A stretch of 64,000 bases of DNA from an uncultured Bacilli bacterium (lineage in GTDB: Bacteria > Bacillota_I > Bacilli_A > RFN20 > DUOF01): NCBI GenBank assembly GCA_934183255.1, contig CAKPSD010000001.1, positions 868,001 to 932,000 on the forward strand, read 5' to 3'. The position numbers and the translations under genes are program-made. Below, piece after piece: positions 17,299-25,801 of the stretch. The notes beneath the pieces were generated by a model, which was not told where the DNA came from, searched no databases, and worked only from the letters and a program-made list of their open reading frames with translations. Numbering within the stretch: the stretch's first letter is position 1; each line of letters opens with the position of its first letter.

Positions 17299-17828
17299 TT
17301 TCTTTTTTCAGAAATAATAATATCTAGTGGTATATCATAGGAATCTTTAGTTATGTTTTCAACTATTTGAAAGTCATAACAGATTCCTATTTTTTTACAC
17401 TTTTTATCTTTTAAAAATTTATCATAATACCCTTTTCCTTGACCTATTCGATTACCTTTTAAGTCTATTGCTACAAGAGGGGTTATGCATACAAAATTAT
17501 TTATATTGGTTGTTTCACCTATTGGTTCATATATATCAAATGTTCCTTTTTCTAGTTTAGTATCTTTACTATATTTAACTGCAAACATTTCATTATTTAT
17601 TATTTTAGGTAAATACACATTTTTATTATTATCTAATAAATAGTTTATAATTAAAGAAGTTTCTGCTTCATTTTTAAAATCTTTATAAACAAAATAATTT
17701 ATATCTTTAAATTCTTTTATTAGGTTAATAACTTTATTTTGAATTATTAAAGATTTATTTTTAGCTTCATCCTCACTCATATTATTTCTTATATTTTTTA
17801 TTTCTTTTCTTATACTATTTTTATTCAT
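17265..17828 (-). CDS. 5-formyltetrahydrofolate cyclo-ligase family protein
   Basis: A 187-aa protein of the 5-FTHF cyclo-ligase (YgfA/MTHFS) family, which converts 5-formyl-THF to 5,10-methenyl-THF with ATP. The signature is present: an N-terminal basic helix (KEIKNIRNNMS), VYLPKI, and GNRIGQGKGYYDKFL, the nucleotide/folate loop. A good AGAGGT site precedes the ATG. It overlaps the 3' end of the converging membrane protein gene by 34 bp, so both terminate inside each other's coding sequence. Confidence 0.9.
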   Translation of the reverse strand: MNKNSIRKEIKNIRNNMSEDEAKNKSLIIQNKVINLIKEFKDINYFVYKDFKNEAETSLIINYLLDNNKNVYLPKIINNEMFAVKYSKDTKLEKGTFDIYEPIGETTNINNFVCITPLVAIDLKGNRIGQGKGYYDKFLKDKKCKKIGICYDFQIVENITKDSYDIPLDIIISEKRNYFFLNALYKL

Positions 17829-17925
17829 AACATTACCTCTAAATATTTTATAGCATAAATGTTATTTAATTGTAATAATTGACTTTTATTATTTATAATT
17901 TTACAATTATTATCAGGTGATAAAG

Positions 17926-18762
17926 ATGGATTATTTAGTTAGAGGAATGGCTAGAAATGATAAAGTTAGAATTATAGGATGTGAATGTAAGGATACTGTT
18001 AATGAGATATGTAAAAGACATGAAACATATCCAATTGCTACGATTGCTTTAGGTAGACTTATTTGCGCTACATTAATGATGGGAGCAATGTTAAAAGATA
18101 AGCAAACTGTTACTTGTGTTATTAATGGAGGAGGAAAACTTGGTACTTTATTTACTCAAGCAAATGCAAGAGGAGAAACTAGAGGATTTGTTAGTGATCC
18201 TAGTGTAGATTTATCTCTTAAAGATAATAAGTGGAATATTGAAGATGGTGTTGGTAATAATGGAGTGTTAACTGTTATTAAAAATTTTGATGAAGATAAG
18301 AGTTTCTCTAGTCAAGTTCGTTTAAATAAGGGGGATATTTCTAGTGATATTGCTACTTATTTTTATGAAAGTGAACAATTGCCTACAGTAGTTAATTTAA
18401 ATGTTGAATTAAATAAAGATGGTAGTGTTAGTAGTGCTAGAGGATATATTATTCAACTTATGACTGGGTATGAGGAAGAGGATTTAGAGTATGTAGAGAA
18501 CTTAAAGTTAGCTGCATTAGATAAAAAGGTTGATGATTGTATTTTAGAAATGTTTAGTGATTTTAAAAGATTAGAAAATACGCCAGTTAAATTTACTTGT
18601 GATTGTAGTAAAGAAAAGTTTGAGAATGGGCTTAAGTCACTAAAAAAGGAAGAATTACAAAAGATCTTAGAAGAAGATAAACAGATAGAGGTTATGTGTA
18701 ATTTTTGTTCTGAGAAATATTTATTTAATGAAGATGAAATAAAAAAGATTATTGAAAAATAA
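17926..18762 (+). CDS. hslO: Redox-regulated chaperone Hsp33
   Basis: A holdase chaperone activated by oxidation. The C-terminal zinc redox switch is present as CDC followed by CNFC (FTCDCSKEKF and VMCNFCSEKY). The N-terminal domain has the usual GRL...GAMLKDKQTVTCVINGGG stretch. I chose ATG 17926 (MDYLVRGMARND) with CAGGTGAT upstream over the GTG at 17917. It follows ftsH at a distance, as in Bacillus. The coding end folds into an AT-rich hairpin directly before tRNA-Ser. Confidence 0.95.
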   Translation: MDYLVRGMARNDKVRIIGCECKDTVNEICKRHETYPIATIALGRLICATLMMGAMLKDKQTVTCVINGGGKLGTLFTQANARGETRGFVSDPSVDLSLKDNKWNIEDGVGNNGVLTVIKNFDEDKSFSSQVRLNKGDISSDIATYFYESEQLPTVVNLNVELNKDGSVSSARGYIIQLMTGYEEEDLEYVENLKLAALDKKVDDCILEMFSDFKRLENTPVKFTCDCSKEKFENGLKSLKKEELQKILEEDKQIEVMCNFCSEKYLFNEDEIKKIIEK

Positions 18763-18768
18763 TCTTTT
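18743..18768 (+). terminator. Possible AT-only terminator at the end of hslO
   Basis: AAAAGATTATT pairs with AATAATCTTTT around a GAAA-type loop. It overlaps the hslO stop and ends two bases before tRNA-Ser. With no GC pairs it may be weak, so hslO and the tRNA may be co-transcribed. Confidence 0.4.
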
Positions 18769-18770
18769 AT

Positions 18771-18857
18771 GGACAGGTGTCAGAGTGGTCGAATGAGGTG
18801 CTCTCGAAAAGCATTGTTCCTAAAGAACCATGGGTTCGAATCCCATCCTGTCCGCCA
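18771..18857 (+). tRNA. tRNA-Ser(CGA)
   Basis: The acceptor stem GGACAGG (18771-18777) pairs with CCTGTCC (18847-18853), followed by G and an encoded CCA. The T arm contains GGGTTCGAATCCC. The anticodon loop CTCGAAA gives anticodon CGA, reading UCG. A long variable arm fits class II serine tRNA. Its last 16 bases are the attL core of the downstream prophage, so the 3' end of the present gene may have been supplied by the phage. Confidence 0.95.
18842..18857 (+). repeat. attL core (16 bp, in tRNA-Ser 3' end)
   Basis: CCCATCCTGTCCGCCA at 18842-18857 recurs exactly at 30985-31000. The bases on either side differ between the two copies, so 16 bp is the full identity. It is the direct repeat expected from tyrosine-recombinase integration into a tRNA gene. 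Confidence 0.93.
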
Positions 18858-18866
18858 TATACTAGA

Positions 18867-18893
18867 AAAAGCCCCAAACTACGGGACTTTTTT
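18867..18893. terminator. Prophage-supplied terminator for tRNA-Ser and integrase
   Basis: AAAAGCCCC and GGGACTTTTTT form a short hairpin (one A/C mismatch) just inside attL. It can end tRNA-Ser transcription from the left and integrase transcription from the right. It replaces the original tRNA terminator now found at 31007-31043. Confidence 0.65.
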
Positions 18894-18910
18894 AATTTAT
18901 GCATAGTAAA

Positions 18911-18940
18911 AGTAACAAAAAAGTAACAAAAAAAATAACA
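18911..18940 (+). repeat. Integrase arm-type repeats, left end
   Basis: AGTAACA occurs at 18911-18917 and 18922-18928 (11 bp apart), with a variant AATAACA at 18934-18940. The same heptamer with the same 11-bp spacing occurs at the right end (30858, 30869). Helically phased repeats at both ends are typical of arm sites bound by the integrase N-terminal domain. Confidence 0.6.
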
Positions 18941-18942
18941 AG

Positions 18943-20013
18943 TTAGAGTAAATCCAACTTGTTATCTACTTCATTCTTTCTATTAGGAAATACATGAACA
19001 TATGTTTTCATAACAGTACTTACATTGCTATGTCTCAAGCGTTTGGCAACTTCACTAAAATTATAATCACTTAATTCATATATTAAACTAGCAAACGAAT
19101 GTCTAAAATCATGTAATCTAATTCTTCTTAAACCAGAATCATCACAATATTTATTTTTATAATTTTCTAATGTCTTAACAGATAATCTGTGACCATTATA
19201 AATAAATAAAGGATCCTTAGAATTTAAATTTAACAAATATAATTCAAGAATGTTTTTTAAATTAATTGGTATATATACATTATCATTTGAGGAACTTGTT
19301 TTAGTGGTTTTTACAAGTTGTTTACCACTAATATCTCTAACTAAAGTTTTATTAACTTTAATAACAGAATTTTTTAAATCAACATCACTAACATTTAAAG
19401 ACAATAATTCACCACATCTCAAACCAGTGTAATATAAAATATTAAACGCTATATAAAAAATGTTATCTTTAGGTATTACAGAAATGAATTGTTTAAATTC
19501 TTCTACTGTATAAAAATCAACTTTTGGCATATTAATAGAATAGTCTTTTAAAGAATCTAAAAGTAAACATGGATTATTCTGTAAATATGAATATTTAATA
19601 GCATAATTAAGCAAAGATTTAATTAACGAAACAACAGTATTTATTCTATCGACACTATAACCCATACTTAACAATTGCTTTCTAAAATAAACCAAATCAT
19701 TAAAATTAATTTCAGAAACATACTTGTCTTTTAATGATACTAAACAATTTTTATAAATATAATGATATGCTCTTATTGTACTTGGAGAGCGAAGATCTTT
19801 ATAATACTCAATATATTTTTCATACAGTTCTTTTATTTTAATTTTTTTATTAAAATATAAATCTCCATCAACTATCTTAGAACATTCATATTTATAAGCA
19901 AGTTCTTTAGTTTCAAATCCTGTTTTTTTTATTTGTTTTCTTTTACCCCTAATATCTTTAATTCGATACATGCAGAACCATTTTCCTGTTTTAGGATCTT
20001 TATATACCGACAT
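18943..20013 (-). CDS. int: Tyrosine site-specific integrase
   Basis: A 356-aa phage-type integrase. The N terminus (SVYKDPKTGKWFCMYRIKD) matches an AP2-like arm-binding domain. A SAM-like core-binding domain follows (about residues 55-150), then the catalytic domain with TGLRCGEL (first Arg), HDFRHSFAS (His-x-x-Arg) and LRHSNVSTVMKTYVH (His and the Tyr nucleophile). AGGAG precedes the ATG. It reads toward attL, the usual arrangement for tRNA-integrating phages. It should catalyse recombination between the phage site and the tRNA-Ser 3' end. Confidence 0.95.
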   Translation of the reverse strand: MSVYKDPKTGKWFCMYRIKDIRGKRKQIKKTGFETKELAYKYECSKIVDGDLYFNKKIKIKELYEKYIEYYKDLRSPSTIRAYHYIYKNCLVSLKDKYVSEINFNDLVYFRKQLLSMGYSVDRINTVVSLIKSLLNYAIKYSYLQNNPCLLLDSLKDYSINMPKVDFYTVEEFKQFISVIPKDNIFYIAFNILYYTGLRCGELLSLNVSDVDLKNSVIKVNKTLVRDISGKQLVKTTKTSSSNDNVYIPINLKNILELYLLNLNSKDPLFIYNGHRLSVKTLENYKNKYCDDSGLRRIRLHDFRHSFASLIYELSDYNFSEVAKRLRHSNVSTVMKTYVHVFPNRKNEVDNKLDLL

Positions 20014-20018
20014 GTCTA

Positions 20019-20156
20019 TCAGCTCCTATCAAGTAACCAAAAATCAAATTTTAGTATATATATAAACCAACAAAAGATAATGTACAAGAAACAACCATAT
20101 TCTAAATCAGTCATATTTTTTTCTACATCTTTTTTTAATATTACTTGCTCTATCAT
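20019..20156 (-). CDS. Small single-pass membrane protein (45 aa)
   Basis: This 45-codon frame starts MIEQVILKKDVEKN behind an AGGGAG site (8 bases upstream) and ends TGA just inside the integrase ribosome site. Residues about 21-42 are strongly hydrophobic and aromatic (FLYIIFCWFIYIL). There is no signal peptidase site. Xis genes are often found at this position, but the hydrophobicity argues against an excisionase. Coat-protein-like size makes it one of several weak candidates for a virion or assembly protein. The function is unknown. Confidence 0.5.
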   Translation of the reverse strand: MIEQVILKKDVEKNMTDLEYGCFLYIIFCWFIYILKFDFWLLDRS

Positions 20157-20172
20157 TTTTAAATCTCCCTAT

Positions 20173-20532
20173 CTATAAGTCCCAACATTTCATTAAAACC
20201 ATTGATTTTAAATCAATCAGTATTTTATACGTATCTTTGCTTACTAAATAATAATCAGTATTTTTATAAAATTCATCAAATTCATTAGTTATACATATTT
20301 TTAAAAATAATTTTTTTAATAATCTAATAATACGATTATATACTTTTAAATCGTTTTTTATTTCTTTAATTCCAGCAATAGTATATTCTATATCAGCTAC
20401 ATAATCATGAAAGTCTTCATCATTATCATCTATAGGTGGATGCTTGTTTTCATATTCTAATAGATATCCCAAATATTTAATTGCTTTATCTACATTTTCA
20501 ATATTTTCATTAGCTATATTTAAACTTTTCAT
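20173..20532 (-). CDS. Hypothetical helical prophage protein
   Basis: A 119-aa soluble, helix-rich, acidic N-terminal protein (PIDDNDEDFHDYVADIEY) with a more basic hydrophobic C-terminal half. I recognise no family. A GGAGGTAC ribosome site lies before the ATG. It sits between the 368-aa gene and the small membrane gene in the leftward operon. Confidence 0.65.
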   Translation of the reverse strand: MKSLNIANENIENVDKAIKYLGYLLEYENKHPPIDDNDEDFHDYVADIEYTIAGIKEIKNDLKVYNRIIRLLKKLFLKICITNEFDEFYKNTDYYLVSKDTYKILIDLKSMVLMKCWDL

Positions 20533-20547
20533 TTTTTGTACCTCCTG

Positions 20548-21654
20548 CTAATACTTCATTTCACATAGAGCATTTACAATTTCATACTTACCACAAGTCC
20601 AATTTTTAGTACTGCCATTATTAGTAGCAAAATACCAAATATTATTTTCAAATTTAAAAAGGAAGAATCTATTTATTACGCTAAATTGGTATATTTGTAT
20701 ATTAACTTCAGGAAGATCAGAAAGAAGATTCCAATTATTCAAATCTTCTACAAAGTCAGTTCTTGCTTGATTGTTTTTTAATTTACAGCTTTCCAACACC
20801 TTGCATTCTTTTTTCTCTTTTGCAATTTCTAATTTTTTATCTTCTTTTTCTTTTTTTCTTGTTTCCGCTGATTCAACAAAATATTTAAATCCTTTTTTTA
20901 CTTTTTCAAGTAATGTTGTAAAATGATCATCATATACATATATACAACCACTTCGCCATTTGTCCGCATAATCAACTGTAAAATTTAGTGCACAATTACC
21001 TACAGATAATTTAAATTCATACTTATATTCTTCATCTAAAAATTTGAAACTAAATAAATCCTCATATCTCATATCATTTTCATTATAACTAACTTCGCTG
21101 GTTATACTGTCTAATTTCAAATACTCAACAAACATACTTCTTACTTTTTCCGCCATCTTATTGAACTCTTTAATATACTTGTCATCCTGGTCAGACATCT
21201 GACTTATTTTTTTTACTTCTCTTATTTGTGTAACCGTTTGATCAGGTGTATATTTTTTTATATCTTCATCAGACACTGGAAGTAACTCAATAAGTTGAGA
21301 TAGTGAGTATTTTTCATATTCATCTTTTAAACAAGCATATGAAGCTTCTGTATCACCAAATTTTGTGTATACGTTAATGAAGTTTTTAGTGCTAGTGTTA
21401 CCAAAACCAAACTTAGCTTTAGCAAATTCGTATATATCTTTATAACCATCTATTGTATATAGTTTATCTTTCTTTATCATAGATAAATCTCTACCAATAC
21501 TTACAAATGATTCTGCGACTGATGTTATACTGTCACTTATGCTATCAATACAACTTTGATAATTCTTCAAATTTAATAAATCCTTCATAAACTCTTTTTT
21601 CTCTACTACTTCTACTTCTGCTTCTTCTTTTTTATTTTCAATTTTCTTTTCCAT
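20548..21654 (-). CDS. Hypothetical prophage protein next to rep
   Basis: A 368-aa protein without a recognised family name. Residues 1-25 are Lys/Glu-rich. Residues 26-150 form a helical region (SVAESFVSIGRDLSMIKKDKLY...YKDIYEFAKAKFGFG...) resembling the DUF3102-like DNA-associated modules of plasmids and phages. The middle and C-terminal parts contain beta-rich sequence around a charged coiled coil (ETRKKEKEDKKLEIAKEKKE). It lies 7 bases downstream of rep in the same operon, so a role in replication or its control is plausible but unproven. Confidence 0.65.
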   Translation of the reverse strand: MEKKIENKKEEAEVEVVEKKEFMKDLLNLKNYQSCIDSISDSITSVAESFVSIGRDLSMIKKDKLYTIDGYKDIYEFAKAKFGFGNTSTKNFINVYTKFGDTEASYACLKDEYEKYSLSQLIELLPVSDEDIKKYTPDQTVTQIREVKKISQMSDQDDKYIKEFNKMAEKVRSMFVEYLKLDSITSEVSYNENDMRYEDLFSFKFLDEEYKYEFKLSVGNCALNFTVDYADKWRSGCIYVYDDHFTTLLEKVKKGFKYFVESAETRKKEKEDKKLEIAKEKKECKVLESCKLKNNQARTDFVEDLNNWNLLSDLPEVNIQIYQFSVINRFFLFKFENNIWYFATNNGSTKNWTCGKYEIVNALCEMKY

Positions 21655-21661
21655 TTTTCTC

Positions 21662-22945
21662 TTACCTCTTTCCTCTATTTATTACTTCTTCTACATCATC
21701 ATATATATCATTACTAAAATCTTTTACTACTTCATCAATGAAGCCTAATGACTCTAATTCAAAATCTAAATCTTTTAACTCTTTTTCAAGATCCTTCATA
21801 TTTAATTTTGATAAACCTTTTTTAGCACGTTCTTTGTTTATTTCATTTAAGATAGAATTATTATCTACTATTTTTTGAAGTCCAACTTTACGATTAAGTA
21901 ATTCAGACATATAATATTCTTCTTTAGTAGATGTATATCTATCTATTTCATGAATTTTTGTAGCACTCCTGGAATACCAATTTTTAGATACCTGAATACT
22001 AGATTCTCTTTTAAATTGATTATACGGTTTAACTTTAGCTATATTTTTTAGAAACTTTTCCCATTTAAACCAGGTTGGCCATCTATCTTTATGAGAATCT
22101 AAACTAAATTCTTTAAATTCAAATGTTCCCTTCAATACTCCAAGAGCAAAGCTTTGAAGATTCTTAATATTATTCATTACTTCTAATAACATTGTTTTAG
22201 CAACATCACCATTAAATCTTATTTCAAACCTGATCCAGGATTTTATTGCTACATCTATTGATTTACCTCTAGATTGTTGCTCAGCTAATTTGTCATATAT
22301 TCTAACTCTAGTCCCTGAACCTTCTTTACCAAATAAATAACCCCAACCATCATTAGATCCATCTTCACAATTTTTTGTTCCATCTTCACAATATTTACGT
22401 GGAGTGCATGTATATTCACAATTTTTAATTTTTTTATCTATTTCTTGAGTAGTGATGTCACCATTAAAAATATCTATAAATATATCTATTCTAGTAGCCC
22501 AACCACCATTTGATATAACATTGTACATAAGATCATAATATCCTTTTTCCCAATCATCTAAATATCTTTCTTCAATTCCTCTACAGCCTTGTCCTTTAAG
22601 TTCAACACGTGTTAATTTTCTTCCTAAAGAAATGCTGTCATTAATAAAAATATTTGTAGATTCATCGTACTTATGACGTTCACCTATAATCTTATTACTA
22701 GATTTATTCCTGGTAGTTATAATATCATAATCTAGATCATCAATTTTTAATATTTTTTCTAAAGCAGTAACCTTGTAAGTTTCACTTGGAAAGTCTACAG
22801 GAACATTCAAAGTTAGATAGTCTAAACCAGTATTAATACTATATTCACCAACTTTAGAAAACCCTTGATAATTCAAGCCCAATGGTGTTTGATAGGGGGA
22901 GATACTCTCTCCCCCTATCAAAGAATTTTTATCATTCTTTGACAT
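21662..22945 (-). CDS. rep: Rolling-circle replication initiator (Rep_trans family)
   Basis: A 427-aa protein of the Rep_trans type, shared by pT181-like plasmids, Tn916 Orf20 and many inoviruses. Visible blocks are GLDYLTLNVP, TRVELKGQGCR, ATRIDIFIDIF (metal-binding acidic strand), GSGTRVRIYDKLAEQ (Tyr of the nicking motif) and WIRFEIRF. It would nick the double-strand origin and start rolling-circle synthesis. I chose ATG 22945, with AGAGG upstream, over an earlier ATG at 22987 inside the previous gene; the two genes overlap by 14 bp. Codons about 8-19 encode the perfect hairpin proposed as origin. The C terminus has a charged coiled coil. Confidence 0.88.
   Translation of the reverse strand: MSKNDKNSLIGGESISPYQTPLGLNYQGFSKVGEYSINTGLDYLTLNVPVDFPSETYKVTALEKILKIDDLDYDIITTRNKSSNKIIGERHKYDESTNIFINDSISLGRKLTRVELKGQGCRGIEERYLDDWEKGYYDLMYNVISNGGWATRIDIFIDIFNGDITTQEIDKKIKNCEYTCTPRKYCEDGTKNCEDGSNDGWGYLFGKEGSGTRVRIYDKLAEQQSRGKSIDVAIKSWIRFEIRFNGDVAKTMLLEVMNNIKNLQSFALGVLKGTFEFKEFSLDSHKDRWPTWFKWEKFLKNIAKVKPYNQFKRESSIQVSKNWYSRSATKIHEIDRYTSTKEEYYMSELLNRKVGLQKIVDNNSILNEINKERAKKGLSKLNMKDLEKELKDLDFELESLGFIDEVVKDFSNDIYDDVEEVINRGKR
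22888..22922. other. Candidate double-strand origin (perfect hairpin inside rep)
   Basis: TTTGATAGGGGGAGA (22888-22902) and TCTCCCCCTATCAAA (22908-22922) are a perfect 15-bp inverted repeat around the 5-base loop TACTC. It lies near the 5' end of rep, where pT181-family Rep proteins have their own origin. The loop plus next base, TACTCT, equals the pT181 nick-site sequence as I remember it. Five consecutive GC pairs are striking in this AT-rich DNA. Confidence 0.65.
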
Positions 22946-23132
22946 CAGTTTCAGCCTCTCTTTCACCAGGTAAAAGCTCATTACCAACGTGATATAATTC
23001 TATATCTCGTTTTCTAGTATCGTCATCAAATTGTTCTTTCCATCTTTTCCATATTTTAAATATGAAAAAGAGTGTCACTATTAAGGTGGTCACTAGACAA
23101 GTAGCAACGTTTGATAGGATCAATACAACCAT
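22932..23132 (-). CDS. Small single-pass membrane protein upstream of rep
   Basis: A 66-aa protein with an N-terminal membrane helix (VVLILSNVATCLVTTLIVTLFFIF, residues 2-26), then a basic-aromatic stretch (KIWKRWKE) and an acidic C-terminal tail. A GAAAGGAGAG site precedes the ATG. It overlaps the rep start by 14 bp and lies 19 bases after the ATPase gene. The topology suggests a cytoplasmic C terminus. Inoviruses encode several such small proteins (assembly partners and minor coat proteins), but the charge order is not that of a classical pVIII coat protein. Confidence 0.7.
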   Translation of the reverse strand: MVVLILSNVATCLVTTLIVTLFFIFKIWKRWKEQFDDDTRKRDIELYHVGNELLPGEREAETDVKE

Positions 23133-23150
23133 AGTTTCACTCTCCTTTCA

Positions 23151-24485
23151 TTAATATTCATCTTCGATAGTAATACTTCCAGGATCTTCTTTAGAAGCTA
23201 TACTATCATTTAAAAATTTAATTTTTAAATCGTCCAAATCATGTCCAAATCTTTGCGTAAATGGAATATCATTTGCAGTAACTGAAGACATTGCTTTCAA
23301 CTTATCATCCAAACAATGGAACTCATAGCAGTCGTATGTCCCTCTGCTTTCAATATAAGGAAGTAATAGCTTTACATCTTCGTCAACTAGCTTTAGTTTG
23401 CCTTCAACTACGTCATATTTGTAAAGCCTGCCTTCATGAACAAGGAGACCTTTACTATCGCACCAATTTTTAACTCTTTGAACAAATGCTACAGCTTTCC
23501 TGTAGCCACACTTTTTCGAATTATAAGCAAGATCTTTTTTTCTTGCTTTTCTTTTTTTTCCTATAATCAAGATAAATTTTAAATTAAATAATTTATATTT
23601 AATCCTTAAATAAAAATCTAAGAATCTTTGTAGTCTAGGATAATTAAATAATTTAACTTTTGCACGTATACATTCATACGTTGCTATCGATAATCTCCTG
23701 GTAGTTATTATTTCATCTGCATAAATTTGCTTGGTGGTATTGTAATATGATAATTCTTTTCCAATATGTCCAAAGAAAATCTTTGTTTCTTTCATGCCTG
23801 AATCTTTTTCTTTTGCATTATTAGATTTAATGTTACTATCAGAAGCTGATTTCTCATCTTCAGAAAAAACAACTGCAATACCGCCATAATATATATGACT
23901 ATTTTTAATTTCCTTAAGTCTTAATGTTTCTTCCATTAATACTTTAGAAGGACAATCATTCACACGATCATACAAGCTTATACCTCTTGTGAATATGTAA
24001 CAGTCTTTGAAATACAGATGCCAGTAATATTCAGCATAATCATGTATTAAATTGTCAGATATTTTCACATTGACAAAATCATGTAATATGTAACTTTTCA
24101 TATTTACTTCTTTATAAAGAGAAGCTGCTACTAATTCAATATCATTAGTATATGAATAAGCATTATTTAAAAAATTATTTACCTGGTTATAATCTAAATA
24201 TGATAAATCATTTTTAATAGATTCTAATCTTTCATTTAGTTTTCTTCTAATAACCCTGATACAAGATTCATTCAAAGCAGAAAGAAAACTAGATTTACCA
24301 GATTTTACAGGCCCTACTATGTCATTCATAATGCCAAAATTATTTTCAATATAATAATCAGATTTAGCAATTTCATAATCCTTTGCTTCTAATTCTTTAT
24401 TATATTTAATAATTGAACTATAGATAAGAATTAATAATAATAGCACCTTAACGTTTGTAATAATTAGAATTACGATTGTAGCCAT
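23151..24485 (-). CDS. pI/Zot-like morphogenesis ATPase (membrane P-loop protein)
   Basis: A 444-aa protein with one N-terminal membrane helix (about 3-27) followed by a P-loop domain. Walker A is GPVKSGKSS at 58-66 and a Walker-B-like strand ends in VVFSEDE near 205-211. The stretch FFGHIGKELSYYNTTKQ...ADEIITTRR (about 237-264) resembles the Zot/pI region where a His-rich loop leads to a Gln and conserved Arg. Filamentous phage pI drives virion extrusion. Most pI proteins carry the membrane helix after the ATPase; here it comes first. The start is uncertain: the first ATG at 24485 lacks a ribosome site and overlaps the previous gene by 38 bp. Confidence 0.7.
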   Translation of the reverse strand: MATIVILIITNVKVLLLLILIYSSIIKYNKELEAKDYEIAKSDYYIENNFGIMNDIVGPVKSGKSSFLSALNESCIRVIRRKLNERLESIKNDLSYLDYNQVNNFLNNAYSYTNDIELVAASLYKEVNMKSYILHDFVNVKISDNLIHDYAEYYWHLYFKDCYIFTRGISLYDRVNDCPSKVLMEETLRLKEIKNSHIYYGGIAVVFSEDEKSASDSNIKSNNAKEKDSGMKETKIFFGHIGKELSYYNTTKQIYADEIITTRRLSIATYECIRAKVKLFNYPRLQRFLDFYLRIKYKLFNLKFILIIGKKRKARKKDLAYNSKKCGYRKAVAFVQRVKNWCDSKGLLVHEGRLYKYDVVEGKLKLVDEDVKLLLPYIESRGTYDCYEFHCLDDKLKAMSSVTANDIPFTQRFGHDLDDLKIKFLNDSIASKEDPGSITIEDEY

Positions 24486-25785
24486 GTTTATTTATTTTTT
24501 TTAATTCTTTCTTCTTTTCTTTATCTATAGCTTTATTTTTTTCCTTTTCGTATTTCTTCATTTGTTTATTAAAATCTTTTTGATCTTTATTAATATTGAA
24601 TAAACTACCTATTAATTTAAATGGTAAACTTATTATTTTAAATAATAGTTTAATAATTATCCATATTCCTTTAACAATAAATATAATTGGTGTTCCTAAT
24701 GATATTAATACTGCCAATGCAATAATTAGTATTATTGAAATAGGTAACCACATATTATTACTTAACCAATTAAGGAATCTTTTAATTGCTTCAATTATCC
24801 TGTCTAACAAATCTTTAGGTTTATCATATTCTTTATAATATATCCATCCAGAATCATCGCTAAGAACAGGGATATCTTCATAATAAGTACCTTCGGTTAA
24901 ATATGACATTTTTATTACACAAGCATTTTCTATTACTTCAGTATATTTAGTTGCGCCAAATTTATCAGATGAAAATGTTGTTTCTGGCAATAATACAGAC
25001 CAATCATATTTTTCATTGTCACTCTTTTGAATTGCATATACTTTTTCAAACTTTCCAAATAAATCATCAAAGATTGTCGCATGATCGCCATATTGCTTAT
25101 TGTAATCTTCTTTAGTTACTTCATATGTTACATTTTTTCTATCTGTATTTTCTGATTTTGCACCAAACCAAGTATTTTTATTTGTATATGTATCATAATC
25201 AACAGTCATTTTAGTTATATCTTCAGGAACTAGATCAGCAAATTTAAAATATAGTTTATTTTGATAATTTATGTAATTCCAGGATCCAGAACTTGTAGAA
25301 TTAATATATGTAGTTACTAATTCTGTATTGCTAATCTCAACATAATTATATTTATATTTAGATTCCATATTTCCTATATAATTATTTCCTACAGTTCTTT
25401 TATCTACCCAGCTTTTATCATCTAATGTATATTTAATTTTTTGTATTTTTACTCCTTCTACAGTTTCTTCAATAGCACTTAGATCTATTGAATATGTTTT
25501 ACTATCAATTTTATTAAACTTTTCTTCTCTTTGTACCAGTTTACTTACTAATACATCATTTATTAAAAATGTATATTCATAAGTTACTGCAGATACATTG
25601 TATGTATCTTTTGTTTCAAAAGAAATGATAGATCCATTTCTAGTGGTCTTATTCAAATCAACATACGTTTGATATGTTTCTCCATCTTCTAAAGCTTTAA
25701 CACTAGAGCCAGGAATAATAGATAAAAGAAAAGAGAAGATCATTGCAAACATGATTCCTAGTTTTGAAATAAATGTTTTGTTCAT
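24448..25785 (-). CDS. Secreted/membrane protein with large ectodomain (candidate minor virion protein)
   Basis: A 445-aa protein with a signal peptide (residues 1-32, LLSIIPGSSVKA). A mostly beta-rich ectodomain of about 290 residues has many aromatic residues and no repeats. Then come two to three hydrophobic segments (LPISIILIIALAVLISLG; IWIIIKLLFKIISLPFKLIGSLF) and a Lys-rich cytoplasmic tail. GGGGAG precedes the ATG. Between a 4-helix membrane protein and the ATPase, this is the position of gIII/gVI-type virion genes in inoviruses. The sequence itself gives no family match, so this role is inference. Confidence 0.65.
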   Translation of the reverse strand: MNKTFISKLGIMFAMIFSFLLSIIPGSSVKALEDGETYQTYVDLNKTTRNGSIISFETKDTYNVSAVTYEYTFLINDVLVSKLVQREEKFNKIDSKTYSIDLSAIEETVEGVKIQKIKYTLDDKSWVDKRTVGNNYIGNMESKYKYNYVEISNTELVTTYINSTSSGSWNYINYQNKLYFKFADLVPEDITKMTVDYDTYTNKNTWFGAKSENTDRKNVTYEVTKEDYNKQYGDHATIFDDLFGKFEKVYAIQKSDNEKYDWSVLLPETTFSSDKFGATKYTEVIENACVIKMSYLTEGTYYEDIPVLSDDSGWIYYKEYDKPKDLLDRIIEAIKRFLNWLSNNMWLPISIILIIALAVLISLGTPIIFIVKGIWIIIKLLFKIISLPFKLIGSLFNINKDQKDFNKQMKKYEKEKNKAIDKEKKKELKKINKHGYNRNSNYYKR

Positions 25786-25801
25786 CTCTAATCTCCCCTT
25801 T

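Noticed and set aside
20019..20156. Excisionase (Xis) at the usual place before int
   Set aside because: The protein is a hydrophobic single-pass membrane segment and not a small basic winged-helix protein.
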